A stretch of DNA of 64,000 bases from Adiantum capillus-veneris (lineage: Eukaryota > Streptophyta > Polypodiopsida > Polypodiales > Pteridaceae), in the NCBI GenBank assembly GCA_014529385.2, contig CM043960.1:78954832-79018831 (forward strand), written 5' to 3'. Under the pieces are notes generated by a model. The model was not told the origin of the DNA and did no database searches. It worked only from the letters and a program-made list of their open reading frames with translations. Both the position numbers and the translations under genes were made by a program. Positions 1 through 10,004 of this stretch are shown here, in pieces (within the stretch, counting starts at the first letter, position 1; the number at the start of each line of letters is the position of its first letter).

Positions 1-891
1 TCATCGCCTGACTGATTACTTTTTCTTTGACCCCCCAAGGTCTTTTCACAGTGATTCAATTATGATGTGTGTGCTTATTTTGTATGCCTTGGGTTTTTTG
101 CTTTTCAAGGAAAAGCGCCCACACTGGGAACCTCTAGGGCTCTAGTACCATAGGCAATACATGTGAGTGAAGTACCAAATCAAGCTGAGATTTCTCTTCC
201 AGCTTAAAATTTTACATTGTGGCACTTTGATTTTTTGTTTGTTCATTTTCATCATTTTAATTTTGTAACTTTGGGGGGTCATATAACACTGTTACCCTCC
301 CCAGGCTCATCACATTAGTAAACTCCCTTTATAATACTTACGCTAAAGGTCAATAGGGTTAAGCCCACTAGAAAGCCCTAGTACATTTCATACAATGCTG
401 CCTAAATCGGATTAAGAACCTAAGTAACCATTGTTTATTAGGAAGGCATTCCCCATGGTATTAAGAGAAGATTTCTAATACCTAGCTTGGTCAAACTAGC
501 TTAGTCGGACTGCTTGATTTTTAAACCTAGACAAGTGATTATGACAAAACATTACATTGAATTAAATGTTTGATACTAAGCCAATGCGCTGAATATTATG
601 CTACCAATCACAATCAAAGCAGACAAACATGGATGCAAAAAAGATAAGGGCAATGCTAATGGATAAGAAACACCTGTTTGTGTTGATGGTCGCGCTTGAT
701 TTGAAGTGTGAACGAGAGAAAGGTTCCATGAAGGTCCAAATCCTATCAATAGCAACACGCTCCTGTACACACTAGGAAACAAAAGGAATACCTCCAGGAG
801 GCACATCAGTGGGAAAAATTAAAACTCCTAAAAAACAAACTCAAAACACAATCTAGACCCCTAACCTACCTATCTGTCACCCCTTTTAGAA
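1..891. other. No gene seen; flank of element 1
   Basis: AT-rich sequence without a reading frame that I can support. It lies beyond the pol gene and the small acidic frame of the minus-strand gypsy element, so it is either that element's long 3' untranslated region, part of its 3' LTR, or the next layer of nesting. I compared it by eye with the 5' LTR at 11977-12727 and saw no match. Confidence 0.4.
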
Positions 892-1323
892 TCAAGGAAA
901 GAGGATATTATATAAACCGGGTGGCCACCCTAAGGCTAGGCCTCTATCCTCATCATCTAGATAAATAAAATCGTTGTCCGTGAGGCCATAGTCTTCCTCG
1001 GTCTCTATTAGTTCCTCTTCATCATCCTCTTGTGCAAGCATGCTAATCAAGAACCTCGTGATGCGTGGATACTCATCTTGTGCAAAAGAATAAGCATGTG
1101 CCATTGGAGACACATTCGCTACTGGGTAGGGATCACTAGTTAGCCATAGACGTATCAGCCATTCTAACTCCTCAAAATTTCTCTCACATGCAAGGCTCTC
1201 TATCAAATCCCATTCGCAAGAAAGTATAGGGTAGCATACGTAGAACACTTGTTGAAAAGACAAGGGGTACCTTTCATCAAAAATAGAAGTGCATGCCTCT
1301 GGTGAAGTAGCCATTTCTAACAA
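892..1323 (-). CDS. Small acidic hypothetical protein downstream of pol of element 1
   Basis: A 143-residue frame on the same strand as pol, about 270 bp beyond its stop. I do not recognise a family. The middle is rich in Trp, Tyr and Leu. The C-terminal third holds an acidic run (residues about 100-130, many Glu/Asp) followed by a GWPPGLY motif. There is no signal peptide, membrane segment or zinc motif, so it does not look like the env-like protein that some Athila elements carry in this position. Translation could begin at residue 1 or at the Met of residue 4 (1314). The length without stops in an AT-rich region suggests past selection, but chance cannot be excluded. It may be an extra frame of element 1 or part of whatever lies to its left. 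Confidence 0.35.
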   Translation of the reverse strand: MLEMATSPEACTSIFDERYPLSFQQVFYVCYPILSCEWDLIESLACERNFEELEWLIRLWLTSDPYPVANVSPMAHAYSFAQDEYPRITRFLISMLAQEDDEEELIETEEDYGLTDNDFIYLDDEDRGLALGWPPGLYNILFP

Positions 1324-1479
1324 GACAGATAGATTTGGTTAGGCCTTTAAAACATAAGAGTTGTTTTTGTGTGTTGCTTGACTTGACACGGTGAATTTGG
1401 ACTTATATGTAAGATCTGATAGGGTGCTCTCTCATTGCTAGGCGCTCTTGCTCTTTACTATTTTTGTTTTTTTGCGAGT

Positions 1480-1500
1480 ATAAGGCTATATATATACATT
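1480..1500 (-). promoter_or_regulatory. Possible TATA box
   Basis: On the minus strand a TATATATA run lies upstream of the 143-residue frame. It could be a promoter for that frame or an LTR promoter, but AT-rich DNA gives such runs by chance. Confidence 0.2.
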
Positions 1501-1575
1501 CCCTAAGATCGGAGATTGAGAGGTCAGGGAAAAAGGTTGAGAGGGAAACAAATGAATGATGACTGTCAGCAAACA

Positions 1576-1589
1576 CTCCCCCCTTCCTT
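1576..1589 (-). other. Candidate polypurine tract of element 1
   Basis: On the minus strand AAGGAAGGGGGGAG is followed directly by TG, the layout of a polypurine tract before a 3' LTR, about 10 bp past the pol stop. However, the sequence after it (TGTTTGC...) does not match the 5' LTR start (TGTTAACC...). Either the tract is internal or the 3' LTR is rearranged. Confidence 0.35.
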
Positions 1590-1596
1590 GGGTAGA

Positions 1597-4500
1597 TCAT
1601 ACCGTTTGAAATGAGCTTGTCACCCTTTGAAACCAATTGTTCCAGTTGGTAATAGGTGAGGATTTTTGCCAGTAGTTTTCTATTACCCTAGGTGCCTCGT
1701 CAAGCTGCAAGGGTGGTAAGGTACTCTCCCAGGATTTTATTTGCAACGTTGTTGTAGGTGGTGAACTTACCCCGGAAGGTGCAAACTCTTTCGTGCTTGG
1801 ATGGATATGTACAGTGGTAGGTGGAGGTTGTGTCGAAGCTTCTATTTGCGTATAGGAACTACATGAAGAGCAAGAAGCTTCATTTGATTTCCCTGTTCCT
1901 GAGCTAGGTGGGACAAATCGTTCTTTCTTTGGTACCCAAACTAGCTCTAGAACGGGTGTGTAACGTTCCATGATTTTTTCCTTTCCGCAATTTTCAATTT
2001 GTTTTGGAGCCACAGGATTGGGTTTACATGGGCCAGGTGACAGGTAAGAGTACACTTTACGTTTGGACACCCAGATTTGATCATTTTCTTCATAGTATCC
2101 TTGGGCTTCCAATAGTCGTTTAGGAATCCAACGCAGCGTTTCTTTACATTTCTTGGAGTGAGTGGTACGGTTCTTACTAGGTTTCCGTTTTTTTGCATCA
2201 ACCATGCTCACTACAGAGGTTTTAGGGACCCACTTGTATGTTTTCTCTGTTATATTAGGATGGTTCTTGTGTGTCTCAAGCTTTCTTTCAACTACATTAG
2301 TTGAAGCTCTAGAGAGTTGGGCTATGGGGACGTATGGTTCAACCTCCTGGACATGCAATGTCTTGGGTTTTATTTCCTTGGGCAATATCTCAGGGACTAT
2401 GGCTTGAGTGGTAGGGCTAAGAGTTGGTTTTTGCGTTGTAACACCCCCAGTCCCCCAATCAATAGTGCATTTGGTGGCTATCATCCACGTGCGGCCTAGG
2501 TTTATATTACCCTCCATAGTTCCAGTAGGCATGACCAAAAAGTCTTGAGCTACCACCCCATTGTCATAACTGACAGAAGTGTGCCAGATTCCAAAAACCG
2601 CAGTTTTTTTCTTGTTGACACCCTTGACTTGGATAATACTCTCAGATAGAGGTGGCTTCCCTAACTGACACCACACCCCATAGGATAGCAGATTGTATTT
2701 AGCACCCGTGTCCAATAAGGCGTTATATAGCACTTTTCCATAGGCACCATTTAACTCAATGGGGTATCGTAGAGGTGTGTCAGAGTCCAACCCATCCTCT
2801 TCGATTTCCACGTGGAATGCATTTGTGACCCCAAGGTTAGCCTCTCGTTTTTGTCTTATACGTTGTTGTCGCTCCTTAGCCTCAGCTTGAGCTTGTATCT
2901 TGTTTAACTCGGTTTGTGCTTTGGCGGCCTTCTTTTGATGAATGGCCCGTAGTTCTTCTTGGCTTAAAGGATCATAATATCTTTTGAATTTACTCCCATT
3001 GAGGAATCCAATGGTTTCAACTCCATCAAGAGTTTCCACACGAAGGGTACCTTGTGGGGTAATTTCACATACTCTATATGGTCCTTTACCAGCATATTTC
3101 AACTTTTTCTTCTCTTTACGTACTCCATACATAAGGACTTTATCACCAACTTTGATATCCTTGTCCTTCACATGGCGATCAAACCACTTCTTTCTCCTAT
3201 CCTTTTCCACAAGAGCATTTTGCACAGCCAACTGTCTCTCTTCGTCTAGTTTTTCTAAGATAAACAAACGCTCGGTTAAGGGGTTACCATTCCATCCTTC
3301 TTGCGAAGCTACCCTAAGACTAGGAATGACAAACTCCCAAGGCATAACCGCTTCTTGGCCGTATACCATTTTGAATGGCGTACAATTAATAGCCACTTTA
3401 TAAGTAGTACGATAAGCCCATAGAGCAGATGTCAACTTCAAATCCCAATCAGTGCGATGACCTTCTACCGTCTTGGTTAAAATAGAGATTAGAGTCTTGT
3501 TGGTGCTCTCGGCTTGTCCATTAGCTTGCGGGTAATAAGGTGTAGACTTATGGTGGGATATCATAAAGGTCGTGGTAAGCTCTCTTATTACCTCATTTAT
3601 AAAATGGGTACCATTATCACTAACAATTTCAAAAGGGCAACCAAATCTTGTGATAATGTTCTCAAAAAGAAACTTAGCTGTTGTCCTCGCGTCAGCTTTT
3701 TGTGAAGCCTTAGCTTTAGCCCACTTTGTTACATAGTCCGTAGCAACTAGAATATATCGAGATTGAGTGTTGCGAGCTGCGGGACTAATTGGACCTACAA
3801 AGTCTAAGCCCCATTTTTCAAATGGTTGGGTTACTTTAATAGGATGTAAGGGCATTCTGTCCTTGCGCTGTGTGGTCTTGTAACGTTGGCACTCATCACA
3901 CCCTTTTGTAAAAAGTGATGCATCCTTAAATAAAGTTGGCCACCAATAGCCTGATTGCAGCACCTTTCTAGCAGTCAGGTCCCCTGAAAAATGTCCTCCT
4001 GCTATGCCCATATGTGCTTCTTGCAAGATATACAAATATTCATCCTCGCGGGCACAACGCCTAAGAATATCGTCCTTGCCAAATCTATACAGGGTTCCGG
4101 CAATCAAACAATAGGGTTCACATTCTTTTACTAGCCTTCGAGCGATATCCTTACGAAGTTCCTTGGGTGGAAAACCATTAACTAAAAAGTTAACAATGTT
4201 CTCACTCCATTCAGGCATAGTCTCAACTATGAATAGGGAAGTATCGGGTAGTTCATCATCAACTCCTGTAGGGGCTTCACCATTGGGTATGCGAGACAAA
4301 TGATCAGCCATGACGTGCCTTTTACCGGGTCTCACTACAATCGTGAAATCAAACTCAAGAAGAATTAACAACCATCGTGTGATTCTTCCTGTGGAGCATG
4401 GCTTGTTTACCAGATACAGCAACGCTTGATGATCCACATAAAATACAAACTTGTTTGCCAGAAGGTAGTAGCGAAATTTCTTTACTGCATAAACCATTGC

Positions 4501-5415
4501 CAAACCTTCTCGCTCTGTAGTGGTGTAGTTCCTTTCAGCATCGTTCAATTGACGGCTTGCAAAGCTAATGGGATAGTCCAATTTATGTTCTCCTGGTTGA
4601 GTGAGAACACACCCAATAGCAAAGTTTGATGCATCAATATGCACATGGAAAATGACATCCCAGTTAGGTGTCCTTAAAATTGGAGCACTTGCTAGTGTTT
4701 TCTTCAATTGTTCATAGGCCTGGTCACACTCTTCAGTCCATTTAAATTCAATGAGAAGCTTGTACAAAGGACGTGCTATCTCAGCGAAAAATAAAATAAA
4801 CCGTCGATAATAACCCACGTGTCCCATGAACCTTTGAACTCCCTTGTAATTGGTTGGTGGTGGTAACTCTAGAATCACTTTAATTTTGCTCTCATCGGTT
4901 GAGATACCATTCTTGGATACTATATGCCCTAAAATAACTCCATGCTTGACCCAAAATTGGCATTTGAACGGGTTCAATGAGATACGATATAACCTACATT
5001 TTTCAAACACCTTCCGCAAACATGATAGATGTTCTTTCCAAGAAGAGTAAACACAAAGGTCGTCTAAGAAAGCTTCACAAAACTCTCTCAAATATTCTTT
5101 AAAAGCAGTGTTTATTAATCGTTGGAATGTAGCAGGGGCATTTGTTAAGCCAAAAGCCATCACACGAAATGCAAACACGCCAAATTCTGTGATGAAGGCA
5201 GTTTTAGCTTGGTCCTCTAGCGCTATCGTGATTTGGTTGTAGCCTGAGTACCCATGTAGAAAGCTATAAGCTTCCTTGCCTGCAACTCTTTCGAGTACAT
5301 GTTCGGAATATGGTAGGGGGTAATGGTCTCTTCTAGTAGCTGCATTAACTTTTTTGAGGTCCACGCACACCCTGAGTTTCCCATTCTTTTTTGGCACGAT
5401 AACTATTGGCGACAC
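1597..5415 (-). CDS. pol: Gypsy pol: RT, RNase H, integrase, plus a C-terminal retropepsin-like domain
   Basis: A 1272-residue open frame. It begins inside the RT (SPIVIVPKKNG). The RT active site FLDD is near residues 115-118. RNase H follows with HIDAS, TTERE, YVDHQ and ADHLS all present. Integrase shows an H/H and C/C zinc finger (GGH..., CDEC), then a D-D-E core (GLDFVGPI, VSDNGTHF, GQAES) and a GPY/F module (GKGPYRV). Unusually, the frame continues for about 400 residues: a charged Gln/Glu/Lys linker, then a retropepsin-like stretch with LLDTGAKYNLLS (Asp at residue 902), then a Pro/Thr/Lys-rich tail. The extreme N-terminus of RT lies in the next frame upstream (from 5466), separated by a single-base shift near 5490. 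In the cell it would copy and integrate element 1. Confidence 0.9.
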   Translation of the reverse strand: MSPIVIVPKKNGKLRVCVDLKKVNAATRRDHYPLPYSEHVLERVAGKEAYSFLHGYSGYNQITIALEDQAKTAFITEFGVFAFRVMAFGLTNAPATFQRLINTAFKEYLREFCEAFLDDLCVYSSWKEHLSCLRKVFEKCRLYRISLNPFKCQFWVKHGVILGHIVSKNGISTDESKIKVILELPPPTNYKGVQRFMGHVGYYRRFILFFAEIARPLYKLLIEFKWTEECDQAYEQLKKTLASAPILRTPNWDVIFHVHIDASNFAIGCVLTQPGEHKLDYPISFASRQLNDAERNYTTTEREGLAMVYAVKKFRYYLLANKFVFYVDHQALLYLVNKPCSTGRITRWLLILLEFDFTIVVRPGKRHVMADHLSRIPNGEAPTGVDDELPDTSLFIVETMPEWSENIVNFLVNGFPPKELRKDIARRLVKECEPYCLIAGTLYRFGKDDILRRCAREDEYLYILQEAHMGIAGGHFSGDLTARKVLQSGYWWPTLFKDASLFTKGCDECQRYKTTQRKDRMPLHPIKVTQPFEKWGLDFVGPISPAARNTQSRYILVATDYVTKWAKAKASQKADARTTAKFLFENIITRFGCPFEIVSDNGTHFINEVIRELTTTFMISHHKSTPYYPQANGQAESTNKTLISILTKTVEGHRTDWDLKLTSALWAYRTTYKVAINCTPFKMVYGQEAVMPWEFVIPSLRVASQEGWNGNPLTERLFILEKLDEERQLAVQNALVEKDRRKKWFDRHVKDKDIKVGDKVLMYGVRKEKKKLKYAGKGPYRVCEITPQGTLRVETLDGVETIGFLNGSKFKRYYDPLSQEELRAIHQKKAAKAQTELNKIQAQAEAKERQQRIRQKREANLGVTNAFHVEIEEDGLDSDTPLRYPIELNGAYGKVLYNALLDTGAKYNLLSYGVWCQLGKPPLSESIIQVKGVNKKKTAVFGIWHTSVSYDNGVVAQDFLVMPTGTMEGNINLGRTWMIATKCTIDWGTGGVTTQKPTLSPTTQAIVPEILPKEIKPKTLHVQEVEPYVPIAQLSRASTNVVERKLETHKNHPNITEKTYKWVPKTSVVSMVDAKKRKPSKNRTTHSKKCKETLRWIPKRLLEAQGYYEENDQIWVSKRKVYSYLSPGPCKPNPVAPKQIENCGKEKIMERYTPVLELVWVPKKERFVPPSSGTGKSNEASCSSCSSYTQIEASTQPPPTTVHIHPSTKEFAPSGVSSPPTTTLQIKSWESTLPPLQLDEAPRVIENYWQKSSPITNWNNWFQRVTSSFQTV

Positions 5416-5465
5416 CCATTCAGAGTGTTCAATAGGATATATGAACCCACATTTGATAAGATTTT

Positions 5466-6308
5466 CTAGTTCTTCTTGAATGACTTTGCGTACTTAGGAT
5501 TCATCGGGTAGGGTCTTTGTTGTACGGGCTTCGCAGTGCTAATCATAGGGATTGTATGTTGGACCACAGAAGGCGGAACACCTTTCATATCATGGTATGT
5601 CCAAGCGAATACGTCCTTGAATTCCTTGAGAAGCTCTTTGAGGACCGCCTCTTCAACTTCTGTGAGGTCTTGGGCAATAAAAACAGGTTTTGATTCTTCA
5701 CCGGGGTCAGCTAATTCTATTTCTTTAACTATTGCCGGACCATCATAGATTCCATTATTCCCATCGATAGGTATTCTTTGGGCTTTTGTGTACACAACCT
5801 TTGCTTCCCCTGTGGTGTAAGATTTGAAATGTTCTGGTGCAGGATGCAAGTCTGTGGATTCTGGTTGTGCGTTGGTTTGTGCTTCCATTTCTGCTTTCTT
5901 GTGTTGTCGAGCTAACTCTTGGTTTTGACGCCTCCTTGCAGTGCGGCTCAACTTTGGCTTGTCTATGATCTCTAATTGGGCTATGTCATGGGGTCGTGGT
6001 CTACACCACATAACATTTTGGAGATATTCACCCCAATTGTCTACCAATTTTCGATGAGCATCACATGCTCCTATATAACTGAGCCATTCTGCTGAGGATC
6101 TCTTCTTGTTTATCCTAGCACGTACATTGGCTCGATATCGACGCCTCTTAAGGTTTTTCTTTTTCTTATTTGAGACCTGCTTTTGATTTGCATTTAGATC
6201 TGGCTCACTAAAGGAGTCCTCGTTGGTGTCCTCTTCACTCTCGGAGGAGCTATCATCGGTTGATGTGCTCGATCCTTCCCGAATGTTTTGACTGTGAACT
6301 TGCTCCAC
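5466..6308 (-). pseudogene. Element 1 linker between protease and RT, with RT N-terminus
   Basis: A 280-residue frame in line with pol but offset by a one-base shift at about 5490. The N-terminal half is low complexity, with Ser/Glu-rich and Arg/Lys-rich blocks. The C-terminal ~70 residues match the usual start of a gypsy RT (an EFKDVFAWTYHDM-like stretch, then a QRPYPMNPKYA-like stretch). It overlaps the preceding gag-protease frame by 56 bp in another frame. That overlap could be a programmed frameshift site or simply another lesion; the neighbouring one-base breaks make a lesion more likely. Confidence 0.7.
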
Positions 6309-9102
6309 TCTCTAATTCATGAGATTCAGAATCCGTTTCACTCTGGGAGTCAGTGTCCAAGTCGTGTTGGTCAAAGTCTTCTATTGAGCTATCAGTGTCA
6401 CTGTCAGATTGGTCCACAATTGCCTTGCCCTTAGAAGATGCATGTATGGCACTTATCATGTTCAGAGGTGCAATTTGTGGTACCTCTTCCCCCTCTGGTG
6501 TGACCCAAGTGGTTCCTCTATTTCCCCAGGTATCTATGGTTGCAGCTAGGTGTACCCAATCCACATTGTCCGACTCAGTCATCCCAGGTAGGATATCCAT
6601 ATAAGGAGAATCTTGGCCAATGTCTGTATCCTTCTTACAAGTGTAACAATATTGTAGTGGGGCCGAGTGAACTGTGGTGTCAGAGCGATGATCAATAATG
6701 GTTTTACTCCCTAAGGGGTGTACCTTACCAGTCACCAAATCCACTCTAAGGACAGAGTCTTGGAATTGCAAATAGACATGATTTTTAGACCAATCGTGAA
6801 CCATTTGTGCTTCCCTCATGAATGGTCGTCCTAAAATCATTTCATATGACATAAGGTGTTTAGAGAAATCCATTACAATGAACGTATGTCGTACCTTGTG
6901 TCCTAGAACTTTGATCTTAAGATCCTTGAGCATCCCCATAGGTTTGGCTATGGTACCATTTGCCATCTTTACCACAATGTTAGTAACACTGAGGCGGGGT
7001 TTTCCCATGGATTCCCAACAATCTTTTGTAACGATGCTAACTCCCGCACCACCATCAAGAATTCCCTTTATAGTTAATCCCTTGGTAGTGATGGGTAGGG
7101 TCGCATTAGACTCGTCGCCTTCAAAATACTGGCCTAATTCGTTAATGGGTACCTCGATCACAGACTCGTGTCCATCTAAGTCAAGTGATTGCACATGATT
7201 TTCCTCATCAATCATAATCGAGTCAGGCCTATTTGGTTGCGCAAACTGCGGTAATCCCGTTCGTAGCTCTCCGTTAAGGAATGCTCGAAGTGCAAGGAAT
7301 AACTCAGGATCTCCATACAGCTTTGCTATGATCGTGGTTCGGACCTCAGAAGACATGAAGTCCACTAGTTTGGCAACATTCATTGGCGTTTTGCAGGGTG
7401 TAGGTCCTTGACTAGGAACTGGTGAGGATGGAATCTCATATTCCTCAATGGGATCAGGTATTCCTTCGTTAAACATCCTTTCCAACAAGAAGGGTGTATG
7501 CTCACTTTCTGATGTCCTGTCCTCACTCCCTTCTTGGATGATACTAGATATGGCTAACGGTCTATGGTTCATGTGGGGTGGATGAACTTGCGTGGGAAAC
7601 ACTGTGTCATGAATTTTTACATGCATGGGTTCTGGTTCTAGTTTCCTTTGAGTCTCCTCCACTAAACCTCTTAGATGTTTCACCTGCTTAATCTCGTCTA
7701 CAGGGTTTGGGTACGTCCCAATCTTCTTTTTACGATTCTTCCCTTTTTGCCCCTGCGGTTTATCTTGGGGGTCTTGGATTGGATTTGGAAACACTTGTGG
7801 TGTTTTCAGAGGCTCTTTATGGTTTTCTCTCATTCGGTTTTCATTTGGTTCCATGTTACGGTTTTCTTTGTCGGTCTTTCCCTTTGTGGTATTGGTTCTA
7901 GTCTCCATTGTCTCGACTGAATCTGAATCATCCTCGAGGTCATTCATATACACGGGGTCATCTCCTGTTCCTATGTTTGTTTTGGAACTTGGCTTTGAAT
8001 TTTCCGTATTCTGCGACTTCTTCCTTCGTGTCTTCTTTTTCTTTGCTTGGATAATTGACGCGGTATCTCTCTCTTCGAGGATATGTCCTGGCCCTTGAAG
8101 CATGGACCGTGTAATCGCATAAGCGGGTGCGACGGGTGGTATTGGTGATGTCACAGTAGCAATTTCGACCAAATTCAGGGGTGTGATTTTAGGCGCATTT
8201 GGGTTATAGGGGCATTGGGCAATCAAGTGATCTATGCCACAACGATTACATGTGAGTATTGGCATTGCAGACGTGCTCCCTTGATTCATTTGCATCTGTG
8301 CAGCATTCTTTTGCAGCCTAATAGGGCACTCCGCTACTCGATGTGGTCCCCCACACTCGTAGCATTGAAGAGGTGGCCTCCTAGCCTGGGTGTTGATATT
8401 TTGACCTCTGGATGCGAGAGCAGCAGCTTGATAAACCGGCTTGACTTGTCCCCAACAATCTTCCATGTAGTATATAGGACATTCTTCCAATGTATCAAGT
8501 CCGTAGGCAATACTAGTGTCTATTTCCTCCTCACAACCATCTGCATAAGCATTAGATGGCTCGCAACCCACTTGGTTCATAGGGGCGACTCTTGGATGCG
8601 GGGGCTGCGGTCCTAGCACAGGAGGTGGTAACGGTGTAGCTTGTACAACATTTTGAGATCTAGGGACCATGTGTTGCGGTAGTTGCTCAACAGGTGGAGT
8701 AGGCATCAATACAGGAGCTCGAGGCGCATCCGTCCAGGCTACAGGTGGTCTATTTGCCATCATACGTTTGATCATTAAACAATCCTTAGCTTGGTGACCA
8801 TACCTACCACATGCGTTGCAAGTTCCATTAAATTTTACTCTAAACGTAGGGCACTCACTAGTGCTATGTGGACCTAAGCAAATGGAACACCATTGTTGCT
8901 CCCTTCTTGGATACATGTGACTATTTTGAGGGGGTCGATTATCCTTAAGAGACTCTTGGATTGCCTTGGTGAGGTCTGTCAAGAATGTCTCAAATACCTT
9001 TGGCTCATTGGCAATGGGCTTTGCAGTCATGGGTTCATACTCAATGGCTTGTGAGCTAGTGGATCTCGTGTCAGTAGACACCCTCATGCCTGCTATCATC
9101 AA
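6253..9102 (-). CDS. Element 1 gag C-terminus with four zinc knuckles, and protease
   Basis: A 949-residue frame. Near its N-terminus are two CCHC knuckles (CSICLGPHSTSEC and CNACGRYGHQAKDC), and around residues 245-300 two more (CYECGGPHRVAEC, CNRCGIDHLIAQC). Three of the four have a C-X2-C-X3-H-X4-C spacing, one residue shorter than usual. A long Lys/Glu/Pro-rich disordered region follows. The retropepsin-like domain is near residue 680, with ILDGGAGVSIV at the active-site position and the late MILGRPFM motif. The active-site triplet is DGG rather than D[ST]G. The frame is joined to the upstream gag frame by a single-base shift near 9150. Confidence 0.8.
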   Translation of the reverse strand: MMIAGMRVSTDTRSTSSQAIEYEPMTAKPIANEPKVFETFLTDLTKAIQESLKDNRPPQNSHMYPRREQQWCSICLGPHSTSECPTFRVKFNGTCNACGRYGHQAKDCLMIKRMMANRPPVAWTDAPRAPVLMPTPPVEQLPQHMVPRSQNVVQATPLPPPVLGPQPPHPRVAPMNQVGCEPSNAYADGCEEEIDTSIAYGLDTLEECPIYYMEDCWGQVKPVYQAAALASRGQNINTQARRPPLQCYECGGPHRVAECPIRLQKNAAQMQMNQGSTSAMPILTCNRCGIDHLIAQCPYNPNAPKITPLNLVEIATVTSPIPPVAPAYAITRSMLQGPGHILEERDTASIIQAKKKKTRRKKSQNTENSKPSSKTNIGTGDDPVYMNDLEDDSDSVETMETRTNTTKGKTDKENRNMEPNENRMRENHKEPLKTPQVFPNPIQDPQDKPQGQKGKNRKKKIGTYPNPVDEIKQVKHLRGLVEETQRKLEPEPMHVKIHDTVFPTQVHPPHMNHRPLAISSIIQEGSEDRTSESEHTPFLLERMFNEGIPDPIEEYEIPSSPVPSQGPTPCKTPMNVAKLVDFMSSEVRTTIIAKLYGDPELFLALRAFLNGELRTGLPQFAQPNRPDSIMIDEENHVQSLDLDGHESVIEVPINELGQYFEGDESNATLPITTKGLTIKGILDGGAGVSIVTKDCWESMGKPRLSVTNIVVKMANGTIAKPMGMLKDLKIKVLGHKVRHTFIVMDFSKHLMSYEMILGRPFMREAQMVHDWSKNHVYLQFQDSVLRVDLVTGKVHPLGSKTIIDHRSDTTVHSAPLQYCYTCKKDTDIGQDSPYMDILPGMTESDNVDWVHLAATIDTWGNRGTTWVTPEGEEVPQIAPLNMISAIHASSKGKAIVDQSDSDTDSSIEDFDQHDLDTDSQSETDSESHELESGASSQSKHSGRIEHINR

Positions 9103-9110
9103 GTTGTCCT

Positions 9111-10004
9111 CTAATTGGATTGCATTGGTAGTGACATCTTCCCAGGTTTGATACCTCTAATCACTAGTCCATTATAGATTCCTTCATTCCTCAACCCTCG
9201 AATGAATCGATCAAGCAGTTGGTTATTGTTGAAGGGCTCATTTACAGGGCAGCGAGAGTTTAAGTGCTTTAGACGACTAATGAAGTCCCTTACTGACTCT
9301 CCTTCCTTACGTTCGGCCTTCTGTAGCTGAGATGCTACACCCCAAAGCACACCTTCTCGTATGTACTCCTTTAGAAACAACCTTCGAAGGGTAGGGTAGA
9401 TTGTTTTCTCGTCCACCCTTAGGGTCCTATACCAATCTCCAGCCTTCCCACTTAATGTCAAGCTTAAGGCATTGCACTTATGTAGTTCGTTGCGTTCCCC
9501 TAAGGAATCACATACTTGTTCAAACACTTCAATGTGTTTCCTAGCATCTTCGTCCCCATTGAATTTTTGCGTGAGTTTGGCAATTTGTACTGCCTTACTT
9601 CTAGGCTCTCTATCAGATGCATGACGCATATTTTCCGCGATAGATCGACCTATGGTTTGAGCAAACGCTGCCAAGTCACCTATGTGAGGAGGCAGGGCCG
9701 GTGGAGGTACTCTTGGAATCATATGTGGGAGAGGAACGGGTACCGGTCTTGGCATATGTGTGGATGATGCAGGATATGGAACATAACCGGGCATAGGTCC
9801 ACTCGGATAAGAGCTAGGGAGCGGCACTCGAGGAGCATAAGCAAGTGGTACAATTGGAGGTGTGGGGGCCATGTGTGCATAAGGGGCTAGAGGCACATAT
9901 GGTCGAGGCCCCATATTAGGTACTACAACACTAGGTAGTGGCACTGCGCTAACCGTAGATGTCATCGGTACATTCTCTGTCAGGCTTATCCCTGGAGTGA
10001 GCAC
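9111..10004 (-). CDS. gag: Element 1 Gag, retrotransposon gag domain
   Basis: A 297-residue frame. The first ~110 residues are a Pro/Val-rich, Met/Tyr-dotted low-complexity stretch. The rest is a retrotransposon Gag capsid-like domain: KFNGDEDARKHIEVFEQ, a central GKAGDWYRTL, and DFISRLKHLNSRC followed by LLDRFIRGL. This would form the capsid of the virus-like particle. It ends through a single-base shift just before the helix that normally leads into the zinc-knuckle frame. An upstream shift near 10000 separates it from the N-terminal part of Gag. Confidence 0.8.
   Translation of the reverse strand: MLTPGISLTENVPMTSTVSAVPLPSVVVPNMGPRPYVPLAPYAHMAPTPPIVPLAYAPRVPLPSSYPSGPMPGYVPYPASSTHMPRPVPVPLPHMIPRVPPPALPPHIGDLAAFAQTIGRSIAENMRHASDREPRSKAVQIAKLTQKFNGDEDARKHIEVFEQVCDSLGERNELHKCNALSLTLSGKAGDWYRTLRVDEKTIYPTLRRLFLKEYIREGVLWGVASQLQKAERKEGESVRDFISRLKHLNSRCPVNEPFNNNQLLDRFIRGLRNEGIYNGLVIRGIKPGKMSLPMQSN

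Noticed and set aside
1000-1575. 3' LTR of element 1 starting at 1575
   Set aside because: A purine tract and TG are in place, but the sequence does not match the 5' LTR; kept only as a candidate tract.
2162-5050. + strand frames opposite pol of element 1
   Set aside because: Shadows of the 1272-residue pol frame on the other strand.
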